Source: Cercophora sp. LCS_1
Taxonomy: Eukaryota > Ascomycota > Sordariomycetes > Sordariales > Lasiosphaeriaceae
Assembly (NCBI GenBank): GCA_036250225.1
Contig: JAPZLL010000008.1
Coordinates: 1 to 64,000 of the forward strand
Direction: 5' to 3'
DNA: 64,000 nucleotides
The position numbers and the translations under genes were made by a program. The notes beneath the pieces are model-generated. The model was not told the origin of the DNA. It searched no databases and was given only the letters and a program-made list of their open reading frames with translations. This document shows, piece by piece, positions 1 to 11,418 of the stretch (position 1 is the stretch's first letter; each line of letters opens with the position of its first letter).

Positions 1-632
1 CTTGTTGGCGATGGAAGGAACAGGTGCGTTGCAGGGCGATTGTAAGGGGGAAGGAACAGGTGTTGCGGGGCGATTGGGAGGAGGGGTTGATTTGCTGTGG
101 CACGTGAACGTAAAGTAAAAGGGTTAGGGTTAACAGAGGGCCAAGGCCCCACTTATGTGCGAACAGGATCACCATTCTTCCAATGGGTATGGTCGTATGT
201 GAAAGGAACACCTCAAACTTTGATTTATATGCAAGCGGTGATGTCGGAGGGTTAGCTCGAGAGATTGAGACAACACGTTTTCTATGCCGTGACAAACAGT
301 TCGTCGGTCCGCGTTAGTCGTACTAGATGGCGTGTATATATGCTGCTTGTTTTTTTGAGAAAAATTGAATGTGAATGCCATGTATATCACATTGTTTGCG
401 ACTTTCAGGGGAAGGACATGATATTTTGTCACCTTTGCTAGTACATTTACGATGTCGATCATCCCCAAGCCGCCATCCATGAGGTAAAATGAATAAATGA
501 GACGTCAAAATCCAAATCCGCTGCGCCACATAGGTATTATCATTTCCCAACAACAACAACAACTCCAAGCATCATAATACATCCCCATAATCATATACCC
601 CATACATCAAATCACGCCACATCAACATTACG
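1..632. other. 3' flank of the Tao3-like gene, with an imperfect direct repeat and a telobox
   Basis: No gene is supported here; the short ORFs show no recognisable motif. Two things are visible. An imperfect direct repeat of about 29 bp occurs at 13-42 and 49-76; both copies start GGAAGGAACAGGTG and end GGGCGATTG. A two-unit TTAGGG telomere-like motif lies at 121-132. The rest is AT-richer sequence that probably includes the 3' UTR and terminator of the minus-strand gene ending at 633. Confidence 0.5.
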
Positions 633-3600
633 TCAAAGCATATCCCCCTGGTTAAATGGCCCCTGCCCAGTCTGGGGCAGATACGCACCCGGCACCTTGG
701 GCACTTGGGCATGTTGCTGACCAGGACTCAGGGGAAACGGGAATCTTGCCTCTTCCCTGGACCGACTCCCAGTCATCCTCCTCATTCTCGACCTAGTGCT
801 TTGCGCAATGGGCCGTATCATATTTTCCAGGAAAAACGACCCCTCCCCAGTCCCTGTGCTCGGTCTCTCGTCATCTCCATCTGAAAACACATCCTCAGGG
901 AATTCGTCGTCTGACGTGAAATCGCCAAGCGGGCCATGGTAAGATGCTGGCGCTGACGGTGATGTAATGGATCTCGCATGTAGACCTGGTCGCGTAGTCA
1001 CCGGTGGTCCGACGTTGAATGCTCCCGGGTTCATCATATTTGCCGGTCCATCGCGGGAGAGTAGTGGGCGATCAGCAAATCCGTTCTGGAATGACGTGTT
1101 GTTGGATGCTTGATGAAGGATAGGCAAAATCTGCTCATCGTAGAGCTGCGCGCCGGATTCAAAGGTGTCAGGGGAAAACTCGGTAATGGTCCGCGATGAA
1201 CGACCGTCGCTAGGGGGGCTTGTGGATAGATCGTCGAAGAAGTCGTCTAAACTGTCGAGTTTGGAAACAAGGTCACCCATCGGCGGTTCCCCGCGGACGT
1301 CATCTGACATCATAGTGTCGGCCCGTTCCGAGGCGGGGAAGTAGCCGTACGGGAACTCGTCGGTGTGGAACTCAACCTCGGGAGTGGGTGTGGGCTCCGA
1401 GGGGACGCCTTCGCCGCTCTGGCACATATAGAAAGCGGCATGGATATTGGCTCGGGTCAGATCCGTCTTTCGGGCTGGTATCGGAATTGACCATCCAGAT
1501 GCTTCTGGGATGCCGAATAGGCTCTGCGTGCGCTCGTACTCCTTCCGGATTGCTTTGGATGTGGAGCGCGTCATACTCATGCGCAAGTGGTGTTTATCCA
1601 TGGAAGAGCCCGACATGGTCATGATGTTGTCAAGCACTTCCAGCGCTTCCATGCAGTATTCTGTCTGGAGGAGGCGGAGGAGGGGGGAGATGAGGTCGGA
1701 TCCGTGACCAGCCATCTCGGGCCTCTTCATGTCGACCTCGGGAATGATCAAAGACAGAATCTTCATTGTCTTAAGCTTGATCCAGGCAGTGCTGTTTGTC
1801 AGGAATCCCATGAGCATGGTGATCATGCTGAAGTCTAGCATCGCAGGGGAATAATATTCCCGCAAGGCCGCAAACATCTGCATCACAAAGTCGTTCTCTA
1901 ACGTATATTTGGAACCGAGATAACTGTCAAGAACGACCGCAATGTCAGTCAGCCCATGTTGGTCCGCGACAGCTAAGAGGGCTTCCGCCGTCTTGGGAAT
2001 ACTTGGGTCGGACGACGTCGGGTCCATTCCGCAGAGGAATCGGGGAAAATTGGCCAAGATGGTAAAAAACAGACGGCTGTCGTCTCCGATTAGGCCATCA
2101 TTTGGCAACACGATGAGCTTTTCCAGAGTGCTCAGCGTCAAGTCGAGACAGGCAGAAGACCGCAAGCCTTTGTACAGCAGAGGCTGTAGTCCATCAAACG
2201 GGCCGTCCCACTTTGACGGCTGGCCGTCGAACATGAGCCTGCGAACGGTTGGAGATTGGAAGTCAAGCTTGTCCAAGAACTCGTTGAGCATCTCGACGGC
2301 CTCCAGGAATTCACACTCGTTTATCGATTCGAGACAGGCACACGTAGTCCAGAACAGTTGGGGGAATGTAAGCAGCTTGTCGGCATCCAATTTGGCGATC
2401 AGTGTTTTGAGCGTCGTGAGAATTTCCATAGAAAATGTCTGGATCTCGGTATCCTCATCTGCAATCGTGTTTGACAACCGGGCAAGCATGTCGCCAAGCA
2501 TGTAGTGGTCGAGAGACGTCAAGATGCATCGGAAAATTTGGAATGACCGACAAGCCAGGTGACGGACCGGGCAAGAGGTGGCCCAGGTAAGTGAGAGTCT
2601 ACCCCACTGATCTTTGATGCCGGGGAACGTCAGCTCAAACGTTTTCACGACCTCAGCCGTCAAGTACTCCATGCTCGCTGGCACTTTGCTGTCCCCGTAG
2701 CCAACCTTGCCGTTGCTGTCCTCGTAGCTCCAGACCACAGCTCGATCGTGCCTGCGGATGGCGTCAATGAGTCCCTCGATCGAGTGCTTTGTTGTGGCAG
2801 GTGTGTCATCGTCGAGTCGCGAGATGACGAGCTCATGGATGAGATGGACAAGCATCTCGCGGGCTTGCTCCTGGACCAGCGCAGTGTAATGGTCCCACAA
2901 AACGGTTACGACCTGCAGCAAGACAGGCACGTTGTCTTGCACAAGAGTGACGGGCGCCACCATCAGATCAACGAGCAGGATCAGCGAGAGCTGGCCGAGT
3001 GAGAAGCCGTTTTGCTTTGTGCCGACCGGCAAGGCCTCGGTAAGGTCCGCACAATAAGGCAGCATACCGATATCTGGCGGAGGAGGGACTACTTCCCGCT
3101 TCTCATTGGGCACCATTGCTTTCGGCGTGATTTGGAGCAGCAAAAACTCAACCACCTTGTTGCCAGGAGTGCTGTTTGTGCTTGCCAAGAAAACGACAAT
3201 CTGCTTCGCGTACTCGACAAAGTTTTGCTCCCTCCGTTCTAGACACAAGGACATGATGAAGTCGAGGACGAGTCGCACATTTCCGGGGTGTGGGCCGGTT
3301 GCCAAAGCCTGCCAGAGAGCTTGGACCTCATTGTGCAGTGCCGCACTGGACTTGATTGTCAGCTCCAGAAGGTTTGCAAGAAGCACGTATGACTGGGCAA
3401 TTGGCCCGCCGTTCGGGTCGACTTTGAGCTCGATAGACTGAATCCAGGGGAGGATCACAGCAATAACATTTCTCTGGGCCGCTGGTTGGACATCCTTGAA
3501 GAAAAGGGAGAACTCGGAGAATATATGGAACGCAACATCGGTGTGCTGCTTGGCCAGCCGCTTGGATATCTCAAATTGGGCGAGTTTGTAGACGGCCTTT

Positions 3601-6600
3601 GTCTTGTCTGATATGCTGATGTCAAAATCCTGTATCTTTGAACTTCGGCCCTGGGGTTGCCGTTCCTCGAGGGCCCTCAGCACGTGGGCTGACTTGGATC
3701 TTATTTCGCACTGGTCGTTCCCTAGAGTAAAAAGGCAAATGCTGAGCAGCTTCCAGAATTGACAAGGATAGTCGATGTGCTCTAGGAGGACGTCGGTCAC
3801 AACCGTGAAGTAGCTCTCGAGGACTTTAGGAACCTCGGTAACGTAGCATCTCGCGATGCAATGCTCGAGCAAGTATGGGTATTCTTGGTTGTGAACGATT
3901 AGGTTCTTCAGTGCTCGACGACCGATGATGTTCATACGGTCGCTTCCGGAGTTGAAGATGGCTTCGATCCAGGCGAGCATTCGACGAATGTCAAACTGGA
4001 GCGATGCGCCGCTCTCAGTAGTCACGCTGATCGGCCCCCCACAAAGCGCCGCCATGGCGCTGAGTGCAGCAGTGCGCAGGTTTCTTTTCTCAATTTCCAT
4101 TGCTGCTGTAATGGTTCCTCTCTCTCCTGCCGTCTGCTGATCAATGAGGGATTGTCTCATGCTGTCTTCTCTCTGCCGGATCTGTGACTGGTTGGGTGAG
4201 AACCCGCACCAGTCTTCCATCAGAGCAAATGAGGACTTCCGTGACTCGAACGTCATCCACCGGGACGGGTCCTTGGTCCTGTTGATACCTTCCCAGAGCT
4301 CCTCCATGAGGCCGCAGTAATGACGACGTAATTGCTGGAACTCCCAGTCCATCTGGACTTCACCGTCCATGAGGAAAAGCTTCAGATCCTTGGCATACCC
4401 GACGAGGTTCCCAAGAATCCAGTCGTCCTGGTAAACTTCGGGCTGCTTCAAGAAGTGTGAAGTGAGCTTGTACACATGCGTGATCTCGGTTCGGAGCAAG
4501 TCCATTTTGCGGTTCCGCCGTGGGTTGCTGTTGGTGCGTTGGTGAATACGCTGCCGTGCCTCGTCATTGCACCGAGAAACGTGACCTTGGAGCTCTTCGA
4601 GGAGGGTTCGGTAGATGTGAATGTTGATAGAGCCCATAGCAACAACAACAGCATCCCTGACCGAGGGCGATGTAACCGAGAGGAGCGGATTCAGATATTT
4701 AAATAGAGTCCGCGCCGAGACAATCTTGTCTGCAGCTGTCTTGGATCCTTTGCGCCCATGCTGCCCGTTTTGCCCTCCGTTCGCCTGAACGCTGCCCGGA
4801 TCTGCTAACGTAGTACACGCAAAAACCAGATACAGCTTCCACTGTTCGATCAACACCTCGGGTTGAGCAGTTGGTGTTCTCCCTGTTAGGCGCGCACTGC
4901 CAGGATCTGAGCCATAGTAAAGACCGCGTGTGGGCTCAGAGAGAATGGTGATCGTCTTATACATCTGCAGAATTCTATTGCAAATGAGGTCCCTGCCGAT
5001 TGTGATTGTAAAAGGGCATTTGTCGAAGGCAATCCTGACAAAGTTCGGAAAGATCTTGAACCAAAGGGTCGTGTCATACGACACGTCACTCGTGCAAAGC
5101 TCAATGAGGGCACCTTGGCTGTTGGTGTTCTGCATACCCCGCTGCAGTCTGCTACGCTCGGCGACTGACAGATGCTCATCCTTGAAGCTCATGACCTGCA
5201 TCGAATCGTTCTCAAGAATGTCAATCAGCCTTGGTGTATCCTTCTCGCGTCCACTGGATTTCTGTAGGGCAGTATCAAACTCGGTGATGAGCCGCAGGAC
5301 GTTGATCGCATAGTATCGGACCCGACGCGACTGGGAACAGAGGAAAAACAAGCCGTGGGCCTCAACTTGATCAACCTCTGCCCAGATACCCGACAAGTCG
5401 AGCTTGATACCTCGCTTGTCAGCGTTAGTCCCAGGCTCGCCGGTTTCGCCTGTGGCATCCCTCGTTTTCCGTCGGATCTCGTCTATCCAGATGTGAAGGA
5501 GTTCAACGTATAGTTTCAGTGTTTTCTCGATGTGCCCTGGGCCAAGCATGCCACCGTCAGACATAGTAGAATATCGGTCATCGAAATTGAAGATGAAGCG
5601 CGCGAAGCCCATGGTCACCTGCTGCGCATGGGATTGCCGAGCAATGGCTTTCAGAGACTGAGCTGACGACTCGGCGATGTTCGACTGCACGTGTGCTGTT
5701 CCTGTGCAAAGGAGGTTGATGAGAGTATTAAAAGGTATGCTTGGCGATAGACACCTTGGGAGAGCTTGCACTGCCACATGAAGCAACTCGTAAAAGGCCT
5801 GCTTCTGGTCTTGCGGGTTGATGTGGTCGTCCCGGCGTGAAAAGTTAAAAGTTTCCGTGATTGGCGTTTTCGGGCCCGGGCTGCTAAATTTCTCATCCAA
5901 TGCGGCCTGGCCACCAAACGTACTATCACAAAGCAGTGTGATCTTGCCAAGGATCTCGCAGAACCTGACGTATAGCTCCCTCACCGAATCAGAAAGTGAC
6001 GAAACCAGAACGGGCCTGGATATCCTCTCATCACTCGAGATTGGGGGTGCTGCTGCTGTGGGTATCCCTCGGGGAGAACTCAGGACAGGCGAGGTTGGTA
6101 CACGGTCAGGAGACGTGCTTGGGGCGTACACCTGTGGAAATGGTGGGCGGCCCTGTTCGCCTTTCTCCAGGTCTGACATGATGGCCAGGAAGGCGCGAAT
6201 TCCGACGACTATCTTGTCGGGATCCAAAAGCTCAATCTTGAGGTCCTTGTTGGAGGTGAAGTGGTCAGCGCTCACAAGGGGGAATATGATTTCCCGTATG
6301 CAGTACTCTGGATGCTTGAACCCAATGATTCTGATAATTTGGATCAAGGGATCGGTGACAGCCGTGTCTGTGGCGCCCAATGTCCTCTTAGCACTGGGGA
6401 GAACTGATTTCATCACTTCGTCCAGCTTCCTGTTGACGCTGGTCATGTTGTCATTGGTGCGATACAGATACGTCCAAAGTAACCTTGAGATCACTTGGAG
6501 GCAAAGCGGTTTGGTGTAGCGATCTTTGAGTCGAGGTTGGAGCGGGTAGATCAACTGAAGCCACTGGCTTGCAAAGGTCTCGGGAGGCGATACACATAGC

Positions 6601-8312
6601 ATCGTGGCTGTCAAGGGGAAGGTATAAGACCAGTGGCGGACTTTGACGAACATCTGGGCCAGCCGAGGCCCAATTGCTGACAAGACTTCGCTCCATCTAG
6701 GATGTGTTAAATCCTTGTTGGTCACCTTGGCTGCTATGGGAAGCAGTAGCATTTCGAGAACCTGGCAAAACGCCGATTTCACTTTTAGGCCGTGGGAACG
6801 ACTGAACAGCTTTCCAAGGGAGGCCATGAACTCGCAGGATTGGTCCCAGGCTTCCTCGGGTGAAGTTTTGATGCGAAGGTGTTTCATACCCCCCAAAACG
6901 AGTTCCATTTTGCTTTCAATGTCCCGCGAGGGTGTTGGGCCCTTGGCGGTCAGGTCCTGTAGAGAGCGGTCGAGATCGACCACGAAGCGATCACATACGC
7001 TCGTAAAGTTGATCTCGCTCATGGCGCCAAGCAGCTGCGCGAACAGGTTCCAATTGGCGAGCTTCAGTGGCGAGACAAGCAGCTGCTCGGTTTCTGAGAT
7101 TTTCAGCTGCCCAAAGATGATATTTTCGAGTTTGTCCTCCATTTCAGGCGTGATGGATGCCAGGGTGCTTTGGGCCATGACCTCGATAAGAACACGACAC
7201 AGGATGTAGATGGAGACTGTAGAGCGCCGCTCCGCCTGCGCAACGTACTCCTGCTTTGCCGCCAGAGATATCGGACCGCCTGGCTGGTTGTCGGCAGTAC
7301 CGCCTCCAGAACCCATGGGCTGTACAGGCTCTGTATTCCTCCGTTGCAGTGGACCGCCTAGTGGATAGTTTCGGGACTGCTGCAGCTGATTGCGGGCTTC
7401 GTTTGCAGCATCGCTCTTGCTTTTCCTCCACAGCATCATCGAGTCAATAAGAGGCTTCGGTTTCAACTTTGCGATGTGGCCGAGAGCAACAATGAGCTGG
7501 TCAAAGGCTGGGTCCATGCCTGGACCGCATATTTGCTCCACCTGGGGCTCTGGGTCAAAAGGCACAGTGATACATTCGTTCAGCTTTTCTTCGGCCTGGG
7601 CGATGAATGAAGTGAAGAGGACGTGCAGCGCATACTCCCCGACGGTCTTCTGTTCATCCTTGGGATGACGGGAGGAGTGCGAGTGTTGGTGCGTGTGGTC
7701 TCGCCGGGGTTTGCCACTACCGCTGTGCATGCGCTCCAGTCTCACCCGACCCTCGGGCGCCACGGATGAGGACCGCTCAGGAACGTGAGTCCCTGCGGCC
7801 GTCGAGCCCGAGAGCGCGGTGGGCGGCCTAGACCCCATAGAACCCTCGCCATCGAAGCGCGCAAAGCTATTGTTCATGTCTGATCGGTCGGTGACGAGCG
7901 ACGCACCCGCGGCGGCAATCATCTGCGGGCTCAGCGGACTGGATGCAGAGCTCGCGAGGCTGCCGTTTCTCGAGTGCTGGATTCCAATGCCATGGACAAT
8001 CGATGTTTGCCTGTGGTGTCCGTAGGACGACGCCTTGGGATCTACCAGGCGCTCGATGACTCCCCCGATGGCGGTCCGGGACGAGGATGCATGTGCTCGC
8101 TGGTGTGGGATGTGCCCGGCAACGGAATCGGACCGTTGGAGCTTCTCAATCGACGATTCGCGGGAATGGGGGACGCTTCGGGAGCTGAGGGCGGCGGGCC
8201 TCAAGGTTTGCTGCCAATCTTCATCCTCCTCATCGAGCCTTCCAACAATGCGCGGGGAGAACTTCAACGCTTCGTGCTCGGGCAGCGACGTAGCTGTTTT
8301 GGTGGTTAGCAT
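633..8312 (-). CDS. tao3: Tao3/Pag1/Mor2 (Furry-like) cell morphogenesis scaffold
   Basis: A single uninterrupted ORF encodes 2559 residues, in the usual size range of Furry-family proteins. In yeasts (Tao3, Mor2) this family is a HEAT-like scaffold that links NDR-family kinases and Mob proteins in the RAM/MOR network for polarised growth and cell separation. Residues 1-215 are Ser/Arg-rich and probably disordered. The conserved N-terminal morphogenesis region starts near residue 220. Central helical repeats follow, and the conserved C-terminal block spans about 1905-2200. The tail from about 2270 is Ser/Pro/Asp-rich. It is notable that there is no intron over 7.7 kb. The start at 8312 is the first in-frame ATG after an in-frame TAG, but its context is weak (C at -3). 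A 5-codon uORF with a better context overlaps it, so an upstream spliced start is possible. It is divergent from the P450 reductase gene, 3.1 kb away. Confidence 0.93.
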   Translation of the reverse strand: MLTTKTATSLPEHEALKFSPRIVGRLDEEDEDWQQTLRPAALSSRSVPHSRESSIEKLQRSDSVAGHIPHQRAHASSSRTAIGGVIERLVDPKASSYGHHRQTSIVHGIGIQHSRNGSLASSASSPLSPQMIAAAGASLVTDRSDMNNSFARFDGEGSMGSRPPTALSGSTAAGTHVPERSSSVAPEGRVRLERMHSGSGKPRRDHTHQHSHSSRHPKDEQKTVGEYALHVLFTSFIAQAEEKLNECITVPFDPEPQVEQICGPGMDPAFDQLIVALGHIAKLKPKPLIDSMMLWRKSKSDAANEARNQLQQSRNYPLGGPLQRRNTEPVQPMGSGGGTADNQPGGPISLAAKQEYVAQAERRSTVSIYILCRVLIEVMAQSTLASITPEMEDKLENIIFGQLKISETEQLLVSPLKLANWNLFAQLLGAMSEINFTSVCDRFVVDLDRSLQDLTAKGPTPSRDIESKMELVLGGMKHLRIKTSPEEAWDQSCEFMASLGKLFSRSHGLKVKSAFCQVLEMLLLPIAAKVTNKDLTHPRWSEVLSAIGPRLAQMFVKVRHWSYTFPLTATMLCVSPPETFASQWLQLIYPLQPRLKDRYTKPLCLQVISRLLWTYLYRTNDNMTSVNRKLDEVMKSVLPSAKRTLGATDTAVTDPLIQIIRIIGFKHPEYCIREIIFPLVSADHFTSNKDLKIELLDPDKIVVGIRAFLAIMSDLEKGEQGRPPFPQVYAPSTSPDRVPTSPVLSSPRGIPTAAAPPISSDERISRPVLVSSLSDSVRELYVRFCEILGKITLLCDSTFGGQAALDEKFSSPGPKTPITETFNFSRRDDHINPQDQKQAFYELLHVAVQALPRCLSPSIPFNTLINLLCTGTAHVQSNIAESSAQSLKAIARQSHAQQVTMGFARFIFNFDDRYSTMSDGGMLGPGHIEKTLKLYVELLHIWIDEIRRKTRDATGETGEPGTNADKRGIKLDLSGIWAEVDQVEAHGLFFLCSQSRRVRYYAINVLRLITEFDTALQKSSGREKDTPRLIDILENDSMQVMSFKDEHLSVAERSRLQRGMQNTNSQGALIELCTSDVSYDTTLWFKIFPNFVRIAFDKCPFTITIGRDLICNRILQMYKTITILSEPTRGLYYGSDPGSARLTGRTPTAQPEVLIEQWKLYLVFACTTLADPGSVQANGGQNGQHGRKGSKTAADKIVSARTLFKYLNPLLSVTSPSVRDAVVVAMGSINIHIYRTLLEELQGHVSRCNDEARQRIHQRTNSNPRRNRKMDLLRTEITHVYKLTSHFLKQPEVYQDDWILGNLVGYAKDLKLFLMDGEVQMDWEFQQLRRHYCGLMEELWEGINRTKDPSRWMTFESRKSSFALMEDWCGFSPNQSQIRQREDSMRQSLIDQQTAGERGTITAAMEIEKRNLRTAALSAMAALCGGPISVTTESGASLQFDIRRMLAWIEAIFNSGSDRMNIIGRRALKNLIVHNQEYPYLLEHCIARCYVTEVPKVLESYFTVVTDVLLEHIDYPCQFWKLLSICLFTLGNDQCEIRSKSAHVLRALEERQPQGRSSKIQDFDISISDKTKAVYKLAQFEISKRLAKQHTDVAFHIFSEFSLFFKDVQPAAQRNVIAVILPWIQSIELKVDPNGGPIAQSYVLLANLLELTIKSSAALHNEVQALWQALATGPHPGNVRLVLDFIMSLCLERREQNFVEYAKQIVVFLASTNSTPGNKVVEFLLLQITPKAMVPNEKREVVPPPPDIGMLPYCADLTEALPVGTKQNGFSLGQLSLILLVDLMVAPVTLVQDNVPVLLQVVTVLWDHYTALVQEQAREMLVHLIHELVISRLDDDTPATTKHSIEGLIDAIRRHDRAVVWSYEDSNGKVGYGDSKVPASMEYLTAEVVKTFELTFPGIKDQWGRLSLTWATSCPVRHLACRSFQIFRCILTSLDHYMLGDMLARLSNTIADEDTEIQTFSMEILTTLKTLIAKLDADKLLTFPQLFWTTCACLESINECEFLEAVEMLNEFLDKLDFQSPTVRRLMFDGQPSKWDGPFDGLQPLLYKGLRSSACLDLTLSTLEKLIVLPNDGLIGDDSRLFFTILANFPRFLCGMDPTSSDPSIPKTAEALLAVADQHGLTDIAVVLDSYLGSKYTLENDFVMQMFAALREYYSPAMLDFSMITMLMGFLTNSTAWIKLKTMKILSLIIPEVDMKRPEMAGHGSDLISPLLRLLQTEYCMEALEVLDNIMTMSGSSMDKHHLRMSMTRSTSKAIRKEYERTQSLFGIPEASGWSIPIPARKTDLTRANIHAAFYMCQSGEGVPSEPTPTPEVEFHTDEFPYGYFPASERADTMMSDDVRGEPPMGDLVSKLDSLDDFFDDLSTSPPSDGRSSRTITEFSPDTFESGAQLYDEQILPILHQASNNTSFQNGFADRPLLSRDGPANMMNPGAFNVGPPVTTRPGLHARSITSPSAPASYHGPLGDFTSDDEFPEDVFSDGDDERPSTGTGEGSFFLENMIRPIAQSTRSRMRRMTGSRSREEARFPFPLSPGQQHAQVPKVPGAYLPQTGQGPFNQGDML

Positions 8313-8323
8313 GAGGGTAGCAT
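8306..8323 (-). promoter_or_regulatory. 5-codon uORF overlapping the tao3 start codon
   Basis: On the minus strand an ATG at 8323-8321 opens a reading frame of five codons (MLPSC) that ends with TAA at 8308-8306. The main ATG at 8312 lies inside it in another frame. The uORF has a purine (G) at -3, while the main start has C. Whether it is used depends on the transcription start, which is not known. Confidence 0.4.
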
Positions 8324-11300
8324 GCCCAAACTCGCGAAGTCGCCGCTACACCGCGCGCATCCACCCAGAGCTCCAGACGGACTGCTGAAACACAGGAAGG
8401 AGTCGGCAGGCGGCAAGCGGCAAGCTTTCGCTGGACCCCACGCATTGCCCGAGTCGGGTGCCAAAAGACCCAAAGGTCAGGTCAAAGAAAAGCCACACCA
8501 CAGGTTGCACGCCGTCACGCCCGTCACGCCCTCGCCGGCCACTCACAGGCCCGGACGCGCCCAACCCCGAAGGTAGCAGGTTGTAACTCACTCATTTTCC
8601 AAATGCTGCATCTCTCTCATCATACGGCTGGCCGCATGTAAAGGACGGGGCGCGGGCTTACGGGGCTGGACGACAAGAAGCGGCGATGGTCAACACTGGC
8701 GTTGCAAAGGACGAGCACGACTAGCCAGGTTATAAGACAGCAATAGCAGTCGGGTCGGACGGACGACGACGTTCCAGGTTGAATGCGGTCACGACAACAG
8801 ACCAGGCAAAAAGGAACGGATCCATCAAAAAGTGACCCAAGAGGGCAACAGACATTCGGGCTGTCAGGCGTGCAGGGCTGCAAGGGCACAAATACCTACC
8901 TACCCTATCAGGAGCCCGGACAGCTTCAAATGAGGGGCAGCACTTGACCGAACTCAAGCACGGCCCCTCAGCGCTCAACCACTCGAGATCTCGAGATGCA
9001 GGAGAATGCATCTTGTCCCCTGAATTGGCCGGGACTTGAGCTGCGAATTGGCTAGGTAGCTTGCGCTTGGGGCAAATTGGCCGTTTGAGACGCAAAGTCC
9101 CCGTGTTTAATTTGTTCCTAGAAGCATGGAGGTTGCAACGAAAATGAATATATCTGGAGCTATCCCGGTGCTCGATAAAGTGTCGATCATCCATCATGTT
9201 GAGTAATGCGCTCCCTTCCACATAGTCAGGATTTAGCGAACACCTACCAATGCACATGTCGAGGCGGCGAGTTGAAGCACCCGGGTTCGGCCGTTGAGAT
9301 CCAAAATTGGGGCCCGTCCATGGTGCCCAGACAACAGGGCACACGAGGCGAGTCTGCGCGGATGACTAGCGATGGATTTCGCAAAGGTCTGTTGGCAGTG
9401 CCTGTCTCAATGGAACAGGCTTGGTAAAATCATGGGCGAGGATACAACCTCGATGTGAGGGGAGCACGGGGACCAAAAGGGGTATTTAAACTCCTTACGA
9501 AACCGCGCCCAATCTGATCGTATCCCACGCCGACTGGTAATAATCCGAGCAAGTGAGCCCACGGCATTCGATGCAGCCAGGTTTTCAGTGGATGACTTGT
9601 TGCCAACAGCTTGCCAAGGCTGCTGGCTGTGCGGCAGCCGCACAGTTACAGATGTTGTGACAGCAAAGGGCTCTCCGGGCCGTCTTGTTGACCGACGCCG
9701 CTGCTCGGCTTACCTCAGACGAAAAAACGATGCCTACAAAAAAACTGTACCTCACGAGGGCACAACCGAACGGGAGAAGGGCGGTGCGCCGCCCGCCACC
9801 ATCGAGGAACCCTTGGCTGACAACAGCCACGAGACCGCGTTGGAAACACTGAATCATTGTTAAACTCCACCGCCTTCCCCAGGCGTTGACGTATCCTTGA
9901 GAAAGGGCTATGGGGTTGCTGGGACCTTTGAAGCAGCGAGACTCGCTCCCGATCGACTTGCCGTTGAAGATCGGGATGATCCCAGGCCCATCGGCCCAAG
10001 GAGAAGAGCGGTGGCAGCCCCCCACTCTTGGACGGAATCGGCCTCAAATGCGTCGGAGCTCCACGTGTACCCAGCAGCTGCTAGAACTCGAATGCAGCGG
10101 CGTTGTGTGTCGGATGAGGGCTTCGGTAACCGTCCTTCACCGTGTTGAACCAGATTGAGGTGCCCCAAGTTGCAAAACCCGTTGGAGTCAACGAGTACCA
10201 GAAAAGGAACCGAGCGAATCCGACTCCCCGCCCGGTGGCCAGATCTTCGGTGATGTTTCGCCGGGCTTCTACCCGCTACGGCACGCTACGGACGAATGTG
10301 GGGGTGGGTGGTTGTCTCCAAAAGATGCTTGCCATTCAGCAGCTGGGCAGCAAATGCCCCGTTCTCCTCCTCGCCCACCTCCAACTCCGGAAGCGGGGGA
10401 CAGCTCCACGTCGTTCATTCGCGATAATGCAAAGAAGCGAGGAGGTCCTCGAGACTGCTGTGAGGTTTTTGTCGCTTGGCCGAGGGCATCCCCCCTTTTG
10501 CTGTTGCCGACGGTCAATCCTAGTCTCGATGTTGGAGCCCTCAACCCTACCGAGTTTTGCTGGGCGGCGCAGCACAAAGTTGAAATCTGACTCGGCGTCC
10601 GCGGAGAACGAGCCGAACAAGAACTCGAGGAGGGTTGGCCGCTGTACATTAAACCAAGTGCCGTGTCGTGTCGTGCTTGTCAGCCCAGAGTGAGACGGTT
10701 TGCAGCCATTTTTCTGCCGGCCAGACGAAATGCTTTGCAGCAATGGTTGCCTTTTGGGGCGGGAATGTCCGGCCCAGGCCAGGTTGACAGACGCGAAGTG
10801 AATGGAACCGAAGCGCCAGCCAATGACCCCAGCGAGTGGCGCTCCAGTGTACGAGTGGGGAGAAACCCCGGGCCCCGGGACCCTAGCCATCCTGCCTTCG
10901 CGCCCACCCCGGCATGTGTTATCTGTCGATAAGTTCGACCGCCGCAATAAAATTCCGCCCTCACCTGCTTTCTCCGTGAACACCTCACCCCTTCCCTTCC
11001 TCCGCCCTCTCACCCCTCCATAACCCCCCTTTTTTTTCCTTCTCATATATCCTCTGGTGCGCTTGCTCCTTTTGCGCGGGCGTGTCTTCTGTCGGCCCTC
11101 AATCAGCGACTTGTCCTTTCGGCGGTCGTTGTTGCCAAGTGTTTCTTTCGGCGCCGCGTTCTTCTGCGTTGTGCCGGATCTAGTCCACGGACCTGCCCAC
11201 CTCCGCCTCCGGGGGCCCGCCTCTCCGACTGGAACCGACCGCGGCTAACCTTTCCCGCCGAAAGAGAGCTCCTCCGGCGTTGCATCGCGCATCGCAAGAT

Positions 11301-11418
11301 TCGGCGTGCGCGAACGGGTCCACCGCTGGCCGCAACCACTCCGAAAATAAAACGCACCAGGAGCCAAAAACGCAGATAGCCCGCACCAGCACGTAGGAGC
11401 AGGCCCCCATCTGCCGCA
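8313..11418. other. Divergent intergenic region between tao3 and the P450 reductase gene
   Basis: About 3.1 kb with no ORF that looks conserved. The right-hand part (about 10970-11060) is strongly C/T-rich, ends in a run of T and is followed by TATAT near 11046, which is typical of a filamentous-fungal core promoter. A leader of roughly 350 nt without an obvious ATG then leads into the reductase gene. The left part would hold the tao3 promoter. Confidence 0.5.
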
